From Candidatus Liptonbacteria bacterium (lineage in GTDB: Bacteria; Patescibacteriota; Minisyncoccia; UBA6257; 2-01-FULL-56-20): 42,058 bases of DNA. The notes below the pieces were generated by a model. That model was given only the letters and a program-made list of their open reading frames with translations, did not search any database and was not told the origin of the DNA. The translations under genes and the position numbers were made by a program. Below, one piece after another: positions 1-6,302 of this stretch (position 1 is its first letter; each line of letters opens with the position of its first letter). The DNA lies in contig JAHFLJ010000003.1 in the NCBI GenBank assembly GCA_023244935.1, forward strand, positions 1 to 42,058, given 5' to 3'.

Positions 1-1
1 G

Positions 2-169
2 TATCTCAAAGGCGTCGGCTGGGTTAGCTGGCGCTGGCAAGAACACGAAGACGGCGACCTTCAGAAGCCGTTCGGCACAGAAAAATTGATGAACCTCGAT
101 ACGATTGTTTGGGAGATGCCCGGAGAGTTCATCCGCAACGTTGAGCTCTGCGAGCCAATCATCAGGTAG
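2..169 (+). CDS. 3' end of an unidentified protein gene (partial)
   Basis: An open frame enters from the window edge and runs 55 codons to a TAG at 167-169. The peptide is rich in Trp and acidic residues and ends in ELCEPIIR. A strong hairpin terminator follows 8 nt later, which supports a genuine gene end. Too little of the protein is present to name a family. The overlapping 61-codon frame starting at 105 in another phase runs through the terminator and is not credible. Confidence 0.6.
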   Translation, partial: YLKGVGWVSWRWQEHEDGDLQKPFGTEKLMNLDTIVWEMPGEFIRNVELCEPIIR

Positions 170-176
170 TTACTAT

Positions 177-204
177 CCGGACAGCGATGCTGTCCGGTTT
201 TTTT
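177..204 (+). terminator. Rho-independent terminator behind the partial gene
   Basis: A perfect 9-bp stem (CCGGACAGC, 177-185, with GCTGTCCGG, 189-197) has a 3-nt loop and is followed by seven T residues. It lies 8 nt after the TAG of the upstream gene and about 10 nt before the rpiB promoter, so it separates the two transcription units. Confidence 0.92.
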
Positions 205-213
205 ATACTTGTT

Positions 214-241
214 TTGTCTTTATAGACAAAAATACTATAAT
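214..241 (+). promoter_or_regulatory. rpiB promoter, apparently leaderless
   Basis: TTGTCT (214-219) and TATAAT (236-241) are separated by 16 nt. The ATG of rpiB starts 6 nt after the -10 box, where transcription itself would be expected to begin, so the mRNA should have essentially no 5' leader. No Shine-Dalgarno sequence is possible in this gap. Confidence 0.75.
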
Positions 242-247
242 TGAAAG

Positions 248-718
248 ATGGTTATATACATCGGAGCGGATCACCAAGGATTTAATTTAAAAGAAGCGAT
301 AAAGCCATTTTTAATGGATCAACTTTATGAAACGGAAGACGTTACTCCTGTATTTAAAGACGGAGATGACTATCCGGACGTCGCATCCGCAGTTGCCAAA
401 AAAGTTAGATATAACCTCGACAATAGCCGAGGAATCATAATCTGCGGTTCCGGCACCGGCGTAGATATTGTCGCGAATAAGTTCGATAAAATCCGTTGTG
501 CATTAGGATTTTCTCCGGATCAGATTTTTGATGCTAGGAATGACGACAACGTAAACGTCTTGGCATTACCGGCGAGTTTCGTCGATACTGAGGCAGCAAA
601 AAAAATAGTTGAAGTATTTTTGCAAACAAAATTTGCCGATCACGAAGATCGATTCAAAAGAAGAATCTCAAAAATTTTAGAAATAGAAAGAAACCGGGAA
701 GGAGTGGGGGATAACTAA
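248..718 (+). CDS. rpiB: Ribose-5-phosphate isomerase B family protein
   Basis: Predicted cytosolic isomerase interconverting ribose 5-phosphate and ribulose 5-phosphate in the non-oxidative pentose phosphate pathway. The 156-aa product has the RpiB/LacAB hallmarks: GADHQGF near the N terminus, the loop ICGSGTGVDIVANK with the conserved active-site Cys, and an IRCALG strand. The usual ARehNdaN motif is altered to ARNDDNVN, so a His common in the family is replaced. The C-terminal tail is charged. The ATG at 248 lies just behind a -10 box, and no alternative start fits the N-terminal motif. The family also includes galactose-6-phosphate isomerase subunits, but the presence of rpe and tkt nearby favours a pentose phosphate role. 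Confidence 0.88.
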   Translation: MVIYIGADHQGFNLKEAIKPFLMDQLYETEDVTPVFKDGDDYPDVASAVAKKVRYNLDNSRGIIICGSGTGVDIVANKFDKIRCALGFSPDQIFDARNDDNVNVLALPASFVDTEAAKKIVEVFLQTKFADHEDRFKRRISKILEIERNREGVGDN

Positions 719-732
719 ACGCGCAGCGCGCG

Positions 733-826
733 ACCTATAACAGATTGCTGATGACTAATCACGAAACCAAGAAAATTCGGTTTCTTTTTGGATCTTGTTA
801 TGAGTTATTTGTCAGCGGTTATAGGT
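733..826 (+). repeat. Dispersed AT-rich inverted repeat, copy 1
   Basis: The outer arms ACCTATAAC (733-741) and GTTATAGGT (818-826) pair perfectly. Inside are GAAACC/GGTTTC and the words TGATGACTAATCAC and GTTATGAGTTATTTGTCAGC. The same vocabulary (CTTATGACT, TAATCACTTAT, GTGATAAGT, TTAGTCATTAG) returns at four other intergenic places in this window. A T-rich stretch (CTTTTTC) follows the right arm, so it may also terminate rpiB transcription. Confidence 0.65.
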
Positions 827-838
827 CTTTTTCAGGAG

Positions 839-866
839 TTGACAGATTGGTTATACATGGTATAAT
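839..866 (+). promoter_or_regulatory. Strong promoter for long RNA 1
   Basis: TTGACA (839-844) and TATAAT (861-866) are both perfect consensus boxes separated by 16 nt, with an extended -10 TGG directly before TATAAT. This is one of the two strongest promoters in the window. It drives a region with no credible protein gene, which argues for an abundant RNA product starting near 873. Confidence 0.88.
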
Positions 867-872
867 ATCCTC

Positions 873-1810
873 ACTTTCGCTTAAGGAGGTAACTCATAGC
901 GAAGTAGAATTTTGAAAAGAAGGGAAAAGTCAGTCTATCAGGCCACGACCCACTCGAAGTACTAATCGTGCCAGAGGAGGGGCTATGCCCGAGATAACTG
1001 GGGCTGTCAGGTAGGCCGCAATTACCTGGGAGGTCGGCTGAGGTCATCGACGACCTAAGACCTCGAAGAAACGTTGCAGCTTCAGCAGCTGTGACACAAC
1101 CAAAAATTCGACGCGTGTCACCCCGGAAAAAACGGAGGGATAATGACTCGAATGACTGGGGCCAGCTAGGAGGGCCAAAATACTCCTGGCCGAACCGGGT
1201 AGGGAAGTTTACTTCCACAATGGTTCGAACCTGCTTGACGCTGGGCTGGCTAGTCCTCGGACAAAGTCAGTGCCAGGAAAAACTCGCCGAGTGAAAGGTA
1301 AGCGTGAGAAAATTCGGTTAGGTTCGCCGCTGGTAGCGACGGCGTAAAACATTCGGTACATCATCCGCGAACTCGAACTCAGCCAGGGTGACTGAAGTCT
1401 CCGCTCGCGGCGGGGCCGCCGACATGCCCTCCCCGAGGGAGTCGTCACGCTGGTTCCGGTGGGTGCAGCTCTCCATCTAGATGCAAAAGCTGCAAGGATA
1501 GCACTTTGAAGAAACGTTCGGCGCTGGTACCGACGCCATTAGCAGCCTAGCCGGCTGTTCGGTACACCACATACCAGGGGCCCTCTCCTCGTCGACCGGC
1601 GAGGAGGTCAGAGCGATGCCCCCCAGACCAGCCCAAAGCTGGCCTTAACGCGAGCAACAGGAGTTTGAAACCATGAGGTTTGTCCCTCCGCGACGTATCC
1701 CTTTCTTCTGGAAAGGCGAATGGTCCCGAGAGACACCCTTGGTGGATATTCCACGGCCTTAAGAGGCTAAAGCTCGCAACCGCCCCGGCCCCCAGAAATG
1801 GGGGCTTTTT
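873..1810 (+). ncRNA. Long structured non-coding RNA 1 (about 940 nt), unidentified
   Basis: The region is bounded by a consensus promoter and a rho-independent terminator and has no convincing ORF. It is locally rich in hairpins: 873-881/898-905, 1091-1097/1115-1121, 1585-1591/1600-1606, 1628-1632/1638-1642 and 1700-1705/1711-1716. It contains two H-type pseudoknots. The first has stem 1325-1329/1340-1344 and loop pairing 1333-1339/1353-1359. The second has stem 1520-1523/1534-1537 and loop pairing 1527-1533/1559-1565. Two further hairpins have GGCC in the loop (1008-1013/1023-1028 and 1168-1172/1183-1187). The same modules recur in the neighbouring RNA 2 with compensatory changes. From memory I find no match to the conserved cores of RNase P RNA, tmRNA, SRP RNA, 6S RNA, rRNA or group I/II introns. 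GOLLD, ROOL, OLE or HEARO classes cannot be excluded without a covariance search. Confidence 0.78.
1788..1810 (+). terminator. Terminator of long RNA 1
   Basis: A perfect GCCCCC/GGGGGC stem (1788-1793 and 1800-1805) has a 6-nt loop and is followed by TTTTT. The promoter of RNA 2 begins 8 nt downstream, so the two RNAs are separate transcription units. Confidence 0.9.
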
Positions 1811-1817
1811 ACTACTA

Positions 1818-1845
1818 TTGACAAATAAAATGTATGTGCTATAAT
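1818..1845 (+). promoter_or_regulatory. Strong promoter for long RNA 2
   Basis: TTGACA (1818-1823) and TATAAT (1840-1845) are separated by 16 nt, with an extended -10 TGC. It has the same architecture as the RNA 1 promoter, and both are followed closely by the word ATATCCTCA, suggesting that promoter and RNA 5' end were duplicated together. Confidence 0.88.
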
Positions 1846-1851
1846 ACTAAT

Positions 1852-2440
1852 ATCCTCAAAGAAAGGGGTGATGCCCACAAAGCATAAGCACTTTAAAAGG
1901 TAGATAAAGCAACCAGTCAAAGTCCGCAAGCTCCGGCTCAATCGAACGGCTCCATCCTCAATTAGGGATTGGACGCCGAGAGTCGGATGATCGTAGCGCC
2001 TTCCAAACGAAACGGAGGGCACGGGGTCAAGCCCGAGAAGAGCTCGAAACTCTACTTGGGAAGTCCTTCGCAAGTAGCGGGGGCAAGGCGTGGTAATGAC
2101 TCGATTGACTGAGGCCGTCAAGCAGGCCTAATTGCTTGAGAGGTTGACTGGAGTCGCATACATTTGGTTCATGAACCGGTCGCGACTCTAACCTTAAAGA
2201 TTTGCCTTGCGGGTCAGTCCCTGCATGCGCACAACCCTTCCACCGGCTGGTGTGGCGGAAACGCCTAAGTCAGCTGGAATCGAGGACCCCAACAGTTCGA
2301 CCAGGGGCAAATGGTTGAACAGAAGGAAAGCATGACGCTTTCATCTTCGCCGCTCGCGCCGACGGTATAAAATATCGGTGCTTCAGACGCAAGCATGTGT
2401 ACATGCCGTTTACCCCCTACGTCAATGGGGGTATTCTTTT
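1852..2440 (+). ncRNA. Long structured non-coding RNA 2 (about 590 nt), paralogue of RNA 1
   Basis: It lies between a consensus promoter and a terminator and contains no credible ORF. Shared with RNA 1 are a hairpin module (stem 2119-2124/2133-2138, loop starting GGCC, preceded by GACTCGATTGACTGAGGC) and an H-type pseudoknot. In the pseudoknot, stem 1 is 2349-2352/2363-2366, stem 2 is 2356-2362/2375-2381, and an 8-nt A-rich third loop joins them. Other visible helices are 2151-2157/2182-2188 enclosing the palindrome GGTTCATGAACC (2166-2177). The helices match those of RNA 1 by base-pairing rather than by primary sequence alone, which is the signature of a conserved RNA fold. Function unknown; no known family recognised from memory. 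Confidence 0.76.
2411..2440 (+). terminator. Terminator of long RNA 2
   Basis: TACCCCC (2411-2417) pairs with GGGGGTA (2427-2433) over a 9-nt loop, followed by TTCTTTT. It marks the 3' end of the second RNA. Confidence 0.85.
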
Positions 2441-2447
2441 ATTCATT

Positions 2448-2467
2448 CGCCAAGCAGGCGTTTTTTT
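2448..2467 (+). terminator. Possible second terminator upstream of rpe
   Basis: A short CGCC/GGCG stem (2448-2451 and 2457-2460) with a 5-nt loop is followed by seven T residues. It is weaker than the preceding hairpin and could act as a backup stop for RNA 2. Confidence 0.5.
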
Positions 2468-2496
2468 ATTTCCACAAGTAGTATTTATATTTACCG

Positions 2497-2505
2497 TGGT
2501 AAACT
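2497..2505 (+). promoter_or_regulatory. Extended -10 element of rpe
   Basis: TGG followed by TAAACT (2500-2505) resembles the extended -10 elements elsewhere in the window. The rpe ATG follows 6 nt later, again implying a leaderless mRNA. No clear -35 box is visible. Confidence 0.5.
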
Positions 2506-2511
2506 AAATGC

Positions 2512-3150
2512 ATGGAGGTAATTCCGGCAATCAATTGTCATTTAAATGATACCGAGTGCGTAGAAGCAAAAGTTAAAACTGCCGAAATTTTGGACGGCTG
2601 GGTTCATTTAGATATCGCCGATGGAAGATTCACATACAATAAAACATGGAATTCACCGGAGGAGTGGCGAAGGTTCGGTAAAAATCTGAACTTGGAAGTT
2701 CACTTAATGGTCGAAGAGCCACTTGAGGCGGCACGCGAATGGTTGCTGGTTGGCGCAAAGAGGATAATAGTTCACCTGGAAGTTTTAGATTTAGATTTAG
2801 CCGACAGAATTATTGCCTTGGTCAAGCAATACAAAGCTGAGCCGATTTTGGCGTTTAATCCGGAAACTAGAGTCGATTCTAATCCGGATATCGAGTCGCG
2901 ATTTTTATCGTTTTTAGTGTTATGTGTCCATCCTGGCCTTGCCGGACAAAATTTTTTACCGCTCAATCTCGAAAAAATCTCCGCGCTAAAGAAAATGTAT
3001 CCGCAAGCAACTATAGAGGTCGACGGGGGAGTGAATAAAGATACAGGAGCATTGGCTAAAAAAGCCGGCGCAAATATTCTCATCGCCGCCTCCTATATCT
3101 TTGAAAGTAGTAATCTGCAGGGTGCGTATCAAGAGCTAGTCTCACTTTAG
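2512..3150 (+). CDS. rpe: Ribulose-phosphate 3-epimerase family protein
   Basis: Predicted TIM-barrel epimerase interconverting ribulose 5-phosphate and xylulose 5-phosphate, the partner of RpiB and transketolase. The 212-aa product carries the family motifs in order: an N-terminal strand EVIPAI, HLDIADGRF (equivalent of the metal-binding HxDxMDG), HLMVEEP, VHPGLAGQNF (phosphate-binding region, usually V.PGFGGQ) and IEVDGGVN, which contains the conserved catalytic Asp region. It is slightly shorter and more divergent than typical Rpe (about 220 aa): the Ser after the first strand is Ala, and the methionine of MDG is Ala. The ATG at 2512 lies just behind a -10-like box. A related allulose-phosphate epimerase activity cannot be ruled out. 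Confidence 0.82.
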   Translation: MEVIPAINCHLNDTECVEAKVKTAEILDGWVHLDIADGRFTYNKTWNSPEEWRRFGKNLNLEVHLMVEEPLEAAREWLLVGAKRIIVHLEVLDLDLADRIIALVKQYKAEPILAFNPETRVDSNPDIESRFLSFLVLCVHPGLAGQNFLPLNLEKISALKKMYPQATIEVDGGVNKDTGALAKKAGANILIAASYIFESSNLQGAYQELVSL

Positions 3151-3208
3151 TCAGCAACCTCATTTTTAAACTAGCCTTGTCTGACATACAGTATTTTTTA
3201 TTGTTTTA

Positions 3209-3217
3209 TGGTATAAT
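3209..3217 (+). promoter_or_regulatory. Extended -10 promoter of the surface protein gene
   Basis: TGG precedes a perfect TATAAT (3212-3217). The start codon chosen for the gene is at 3267, giving a leader of about 43 nt with a weak AAGG 8 nt before the ATG. This is one of the few genes in the window with a conventional leader. Confidence 0.65.
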
Positions 3218-3266
3218 AATATCAATAATAATAACCCCCAGTCCGGGTGAAAATATAAGGTTAAAT

Positions 3267-4904
3267 ATGTCGTTTATAAAAAAAGTTTTAGGCGTGTTCT
3301 TTGTTGGAATGCTTTTAGTCGGCGGTGTCGCAAAAGCGGATAGTATGGCCGATTTGCAAGCGCAGATTACCTCACTTATGGCTCAAATAAAGGTTTTGCA
3401 GGCAAGAATAGGTGAACAGGGTGGTGGGAGTGTATCTTGGTGTCATAATTTTAATACAAACATAAGGGCGGGAGATCAGAGTTCTGAGGTTTCTGAATTG
3501 GTCAGAGCGCTTGTTAAAGAAAATTTTTTGAATCAAAACGAAATGTTTCAGGATGGGCGAAGCGAACTAAATTTCGATGAGCAGATTGCTTCGGCCGTAA
3601 CCGGTTTTCAACAGAAATACGCTAGCGAAATATTAACTCCAATCGGACTTAAATACGGAACCGGTTTTGTAGGCGTCGGAACCAGAGCAAAACTTAATAA
3701 GCTTTATGGCTGCGCCAATGTGATGCCTCCAATCGCATGTACCATGGATGCAAAACAATGCTCGGACGGAACTTACGTCAGCCGCACCGGACCAAGGTGC
3801 GAATTCGCAAGCTGTCCAATATATAAATCTTTAACCGTTGTTTCGCCGAATGGCGGAGAGACTTGGGTTAAGGGAACAACGCAGACAATCAAGTGGCAAG
3901 ATATCTCAATCGTTCCACAGTGCCCAGCCGGAGCTGATTGCGTGAGCCCTGCTCCGAAGTCATATGACATAAAGTTAGTCGCATATGCCACTCCGTGTAC
4001 CGGAAATATTTGCCCTATGTCTTTAACTCGTTTGCCATATACAATTGCGAAAAATGTTTCTGGCAGTTCTTATAATTGGGAAGCGGGTAGGATTTGGGAT
4101 GACAGCCAATACGCGCCAGCCGGAGCATATTTAGTGCAAGTTTGTATCGCCGGTTCAGATGTCTGCGACTCAAGCGATTCATATTTCAAGATTACTTCTA
4201 TTTCGAATATAGGATTGCCAATCGTTTCCGGAGTTTCCGGTCCGACAACATTGGCAGTCGGTCAGCAGGGAACTTGGACGGTTAGCGCCTCAGATCCTAA
4301 TAATGGAAATCTATATTATTCTGTCGTGTGGGGTGATGAATCAAGCGTGCCATGCGCTTCCGGAGGTGCCTGCGCAACCGCAAGCGCTCAATATCAACAA
4401 ACCGCAACATTCACGCATACCTATAGCAATGACGGTTACTATTTACCAAAGTTTATGGTAATGAATACAAGCGGTGAGAGTGTCGCTACAACTTTAAGTG
4501 TCAGAGTGGGATCCACATCTACATCTATTCCGACACCATTAGATACAATTCAGGTAACCTATCCTCAGGCAACGATAGAATTGCTCAGAGGGTCGATGGT
4601 AAATCTTTCTTGGACGCAAAGTAATGCTTCGAGGAATGTTGACTTGAAGCTTACCTCCGCCGGTGGTATGACTAATTTTGCCTCGTATAATATTGCTTCC
4701 GGGATAGCTCCGAAAACAATTAAAGATCAGACATATTCTTGGACTGTTGGGAATATAGTCTCAGCGGCTGTTAGCACAGCCTCAATACCGGACGGCGAAT
4801 ATTATTTCAAAGTTTGTTACTCCGGTACGGATGTTTGCGAATCCGGTAAATATACTCTTAAGATAATCCCTCTTAGGACCATACTTCCTCCCATACAGCA
4901 GTAA
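3267..4904 (+). CDS. Secreted multidomain cell-surface protein (PG-binding-like, Cys-rich, PKD)
   Basis: A 545-aa exported protein. Residues 1-24 form a signal peptide (Lys-rich start, hydrophobic core, KAD junction). A short coiled segment and then a PG-binding-like region (about 58-145, ending in FQQKYA...GTGFVGVGTRAKL) follow. A small Cys-rich module lies at about 154-180. Next comes a Ser/Thr-rich GPI-anchor-like beta domain starting at LTVVSPNGGETW, then a PKD-like domain (about 310-420, with the PKD-typical ATFTHTYSNDGYY), and a second beta domain near the C terminus. The start at 3267 is preferred over an upstream ATG at 3177 because the upstream 30 codons overlap the promoter and would bury the signal peptide. 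The role is probably cell-wall-associated binding or adhesion; no catalytic domain is seen. This domain mix is frequent in Patescibacteria exported proteins. Confidence 0.8.
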   Translation: MSFIKKVLGVFFVGMLLVGGVAKADSMADLQAQITSLMAQIKVLQARIGEQGGGSVSWCHNFNTNIRAGDQSSEVSELVRALVKENFLNQNEMFQDGRSELNFDEQIASAVTGFQQKYASEILTPIGLKYGTGFVGVGTRAKLNKLYGCANVMPPIACTMDAKQCSDGTYVSRTGPRCEFASCPIYKSLTVVSPNGGETWVKGTTQTIKWQDISIVPQCPAGADCVSPAPKSYDIKLVAYATPCTGNICPMSLTRLPYTIAKNVSGSSYNWEAGRIWDDSQYAPAGAYLVQVCIAGSDVCDSSDSYFKITSISNIGLPIVSGVSGPTTLAVGQQGTWTVSASDPNNGNLYYSVVWGDESSVPCASGGACATASAQYQQTATFTHTYSNDGYYLPKFMVMNTSGESVATTLSVRVGSTSTSIPTPLDTIQVTYPQATIELLRGSMVNLSWTQSNASRNVDLKLTSAGGMTNFASYNIASGIAPKTIKDQTYSWTVGNIVSAAVSTASIPDGEYYFKVCYSGTDVCESGKYTLKIIPLRTILPPIQQ

Positions 4905-4985
4905 TAAATAATTCAGCTTAAACCGCCAGCCTGCTGGAATCATCGATAAATACAATATTCGGGAATATTCTATAGACCATATTTT

Positions 4986-5026
4986 AAGACAGACTATTCG
5001 CTGGCAGGCGAATAGTCTGTCTTTTT
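4986..5026 (+). terminator. Strong terminator behind the surface protein gene
   Basis: A 15-bp perfect stem (4986-5000 with 5009-5023) has an 8-nt loop CTGGCAGG and ends in a T run. It separates the surface protein gene from the transketolase operon. Confidence 0.93.
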
Positions 5027-5046
5027 ATGCAATAATTTATAAAATA

Positions 5047-5055
5047 TGGTATAAT
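5047..5055 (+). promoter_or_regulatory. Extended -10 promoter of the tkt operon
   Basis: TGGTATAAT lies at 5047-5055. The ATG at 5064 is 8 nt beyond the -10 box, so the transcript should start at or within a base or two of the start codon. No obvious -35 box is seen, as expected for extended -10 promoters. Confidence 0.72.
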
Positions 5056-5063
5056 AACTCGAG

Positions 5064-5924
5064 ATGGATTCTTTACACGATTATAAAATTAAACTCCTAG
5101 AAGAGAAGGCGATTAAAATCCGCGAGGATATTATTAAGATGCTTGTCTCTGCCGGTTCCGGTCACAGCGCCGGTCCACTTGGGATGGCGGATGTTTTTAC
5201 GGCTTTATATTTTCACGCTTTAAATCACGATCCGAAGAAACCAAATTGGCCAGAGCGCGACCGAGTTGTTCTTTCCTGTGGCCATATTGCGCCGGTTCTT
5301 TACGCCACGCTTGCGCATGCCGGTTATTTCCCGGTATCCGAACTTAAAACTTTAAGAAAATTCGGCTCACGTCTTCAAGGACATCCACATCGCGGATCAC
5401 TTCCGGGAGTGGAAACAACTTCAGGGCCCCTAGGCTCCGGTCTTTCGCAGGCTATTGGTATGGGGCTAGCCGCAAAGCTGAATCACGAACGACATAAAAT
5501 TTATTGCGTGATGTCCGATGGGGAACAGCAGGAGGGCAACATCTGGGAGGCAGTAATGTTCGCCGGCAAGCACAAACTTCATAATGTGATTGCAATAATG
5601 GATAGAAACAATATCCAGATAGACGGACTCACTGAAAACGTCATGCCACTTGAACCGATTGCCAAGAAATATGAATCTTTCAACTGGAATGTCTTGCAAG
5701 TTGACGGGCATAACTTTGAACAAATAATTTTTGCGATTGCCGAAGCGCGCGCGATTGTTGAAAAACCGACCATGATTATCTGCCACACAATTCCGGGAAA
5801 GGGCGTCAGTTTTATGGAGGGAGATTTTCTTTGGCACGGCAAACCACCAAAGCCGGAGGAGGCGAAAATAGCATTAAATGAGCTTAGAACTCTCGAGGGC
5901 AAAATTAAAAGCGAACACGACTAA
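5064..5924 (+). CDS. Transketolase, N-terminal (TPP-binding) subunit
   Basis: 286-aa first half of a split transketolase. Together with the C-terminal subunit encoded at 6303 it would transfer two-carbon units between sugar phosphates in the pentose phosphate pathway. Visible motifs are GSGHSAGPLGMAD (substrate and TPP region), RDRVVLSCGHIAP, GHPHRG, TTSGPLGSGLSQAIGMGLA and the thiamine-diphosphate motif SDGEQQEGNIWEA ending in MDRNN. The pyrimidine-binding and C-terminal domains are absent, as in the two-gene transketolases of archaea and many Patescibacteria. It heads an operon with no Shine-Dalgarno and an ATG right behind the promoter. Confidence 0.93.
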   Translation: MDSLHDYKIKLLEEKAIKIREDIIKMLVSAGSGHSAGPLGMADVFTALYFHALNHDPKKPNWPERDRVVLSCGHIAPVLYATLAHAGYFPVSELKTLRKFGSRLQGHPHRGSLPGVETTSGPLGSGLSQAIGMGLAAKLNHERHKIYCVMSDGEQQEGNIWEAVMFAGKHKLHNVIAIMDRNNIQIDGLTENVMPLEPIAKKYESFNWNVLQVDGHNFEQIIFAIAEARAIVEKPTMIICHTIPGKGVSFMEGDFLWHGKPPKPEEAKIALNELRTLEGKIKSEHD

Positions 5925-5938
5925 AAATTAAATTTAAA

Positions 5939-6301
5939 ATGGATGAAATAAAAACAATCAGCTCCGAGTTTCCCCCCAACACAAATTTTGGGTTTTTGTC
6001 GTTCGCTTTTAGTTTTAGTGGTCTCGTGATATATATTGCAAATTTTGTTAGGTTTGCCATGTATTGGGACGGCGGGGCTCCTCACTGGCTAATCTTTTCA
6101 ATGGTTTATATTTCTCCGATAATTTTAGTGCTATTTGCATTGCTAGCTTTTGTTTTTGGGCGTAAAAGTTTGAAGACGGAAGTCGGTTGGGCTAAGCGAT
6201 TTGGAATAGGAGGTATTTGTTTTGCAATAATCGCCATTCTTGTATCTATATTTCCAATATATAAGTCAATCATGTTCATAGCGAGCAACCAGAAACTATA
6301 A
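5939..6301 (+). CDS. Small three-TM membrane protein of unknown function
   Basis: A 120-aa protein with three hydrophobic segments (about residues 18-43, 50-73 and 89-112) and short charged loops (GRKSLKTEVGWAKR). It sits between the two transketolase subunit genes, 14 nt after the first and 1 nt before the second, so it is probably cotranscribed and translated with them. I recognise no family. Its position inside an otherwise two-subunit enzyme operon is odd and gives no clear functional clue. The A/T-rich spacer before it carries no ribosome binding site. Confidence 0.7.
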   Translation: MDEIKTISSEFPPNTNFGFLSFAFSFSGLVIYIANFVRFAMYWDGGAPHWLIFSMVYISPIILVLFALLAFVFGRKSLKTEVGWAKRFGIGGICFAIIAILVSIFPIYKSIMFIASNQKL

Positions 6302-6302
6302 A

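Noticed and set aside
871-2121. Open frames of 67-120 codons on both strands across the two RNA units (871-1218 minus, 1091-1294 plus, 1209-1448 minus, 1759-2121 minus)
   Set aside because: They are Ser/Arg/Pro-rich without family motifs, overlap promoters and terminators, and do not agree with each other. The conserved signal between the two units is base-pairing, not protein similarity.
873-2440. RNase P RNA, tmRNA, SRP RNA, 6S RNA or group I/II intron as identity of the long RNAs
   Set aside because: I did not find the conserved RNase P segments (GAGGAAAGUC, ACAGAA context), a tRNA-like end with CCA, an SRP GGAAGCA-type loop or an intron domain V. This is a by-eye check; a covariance search would be decisive.
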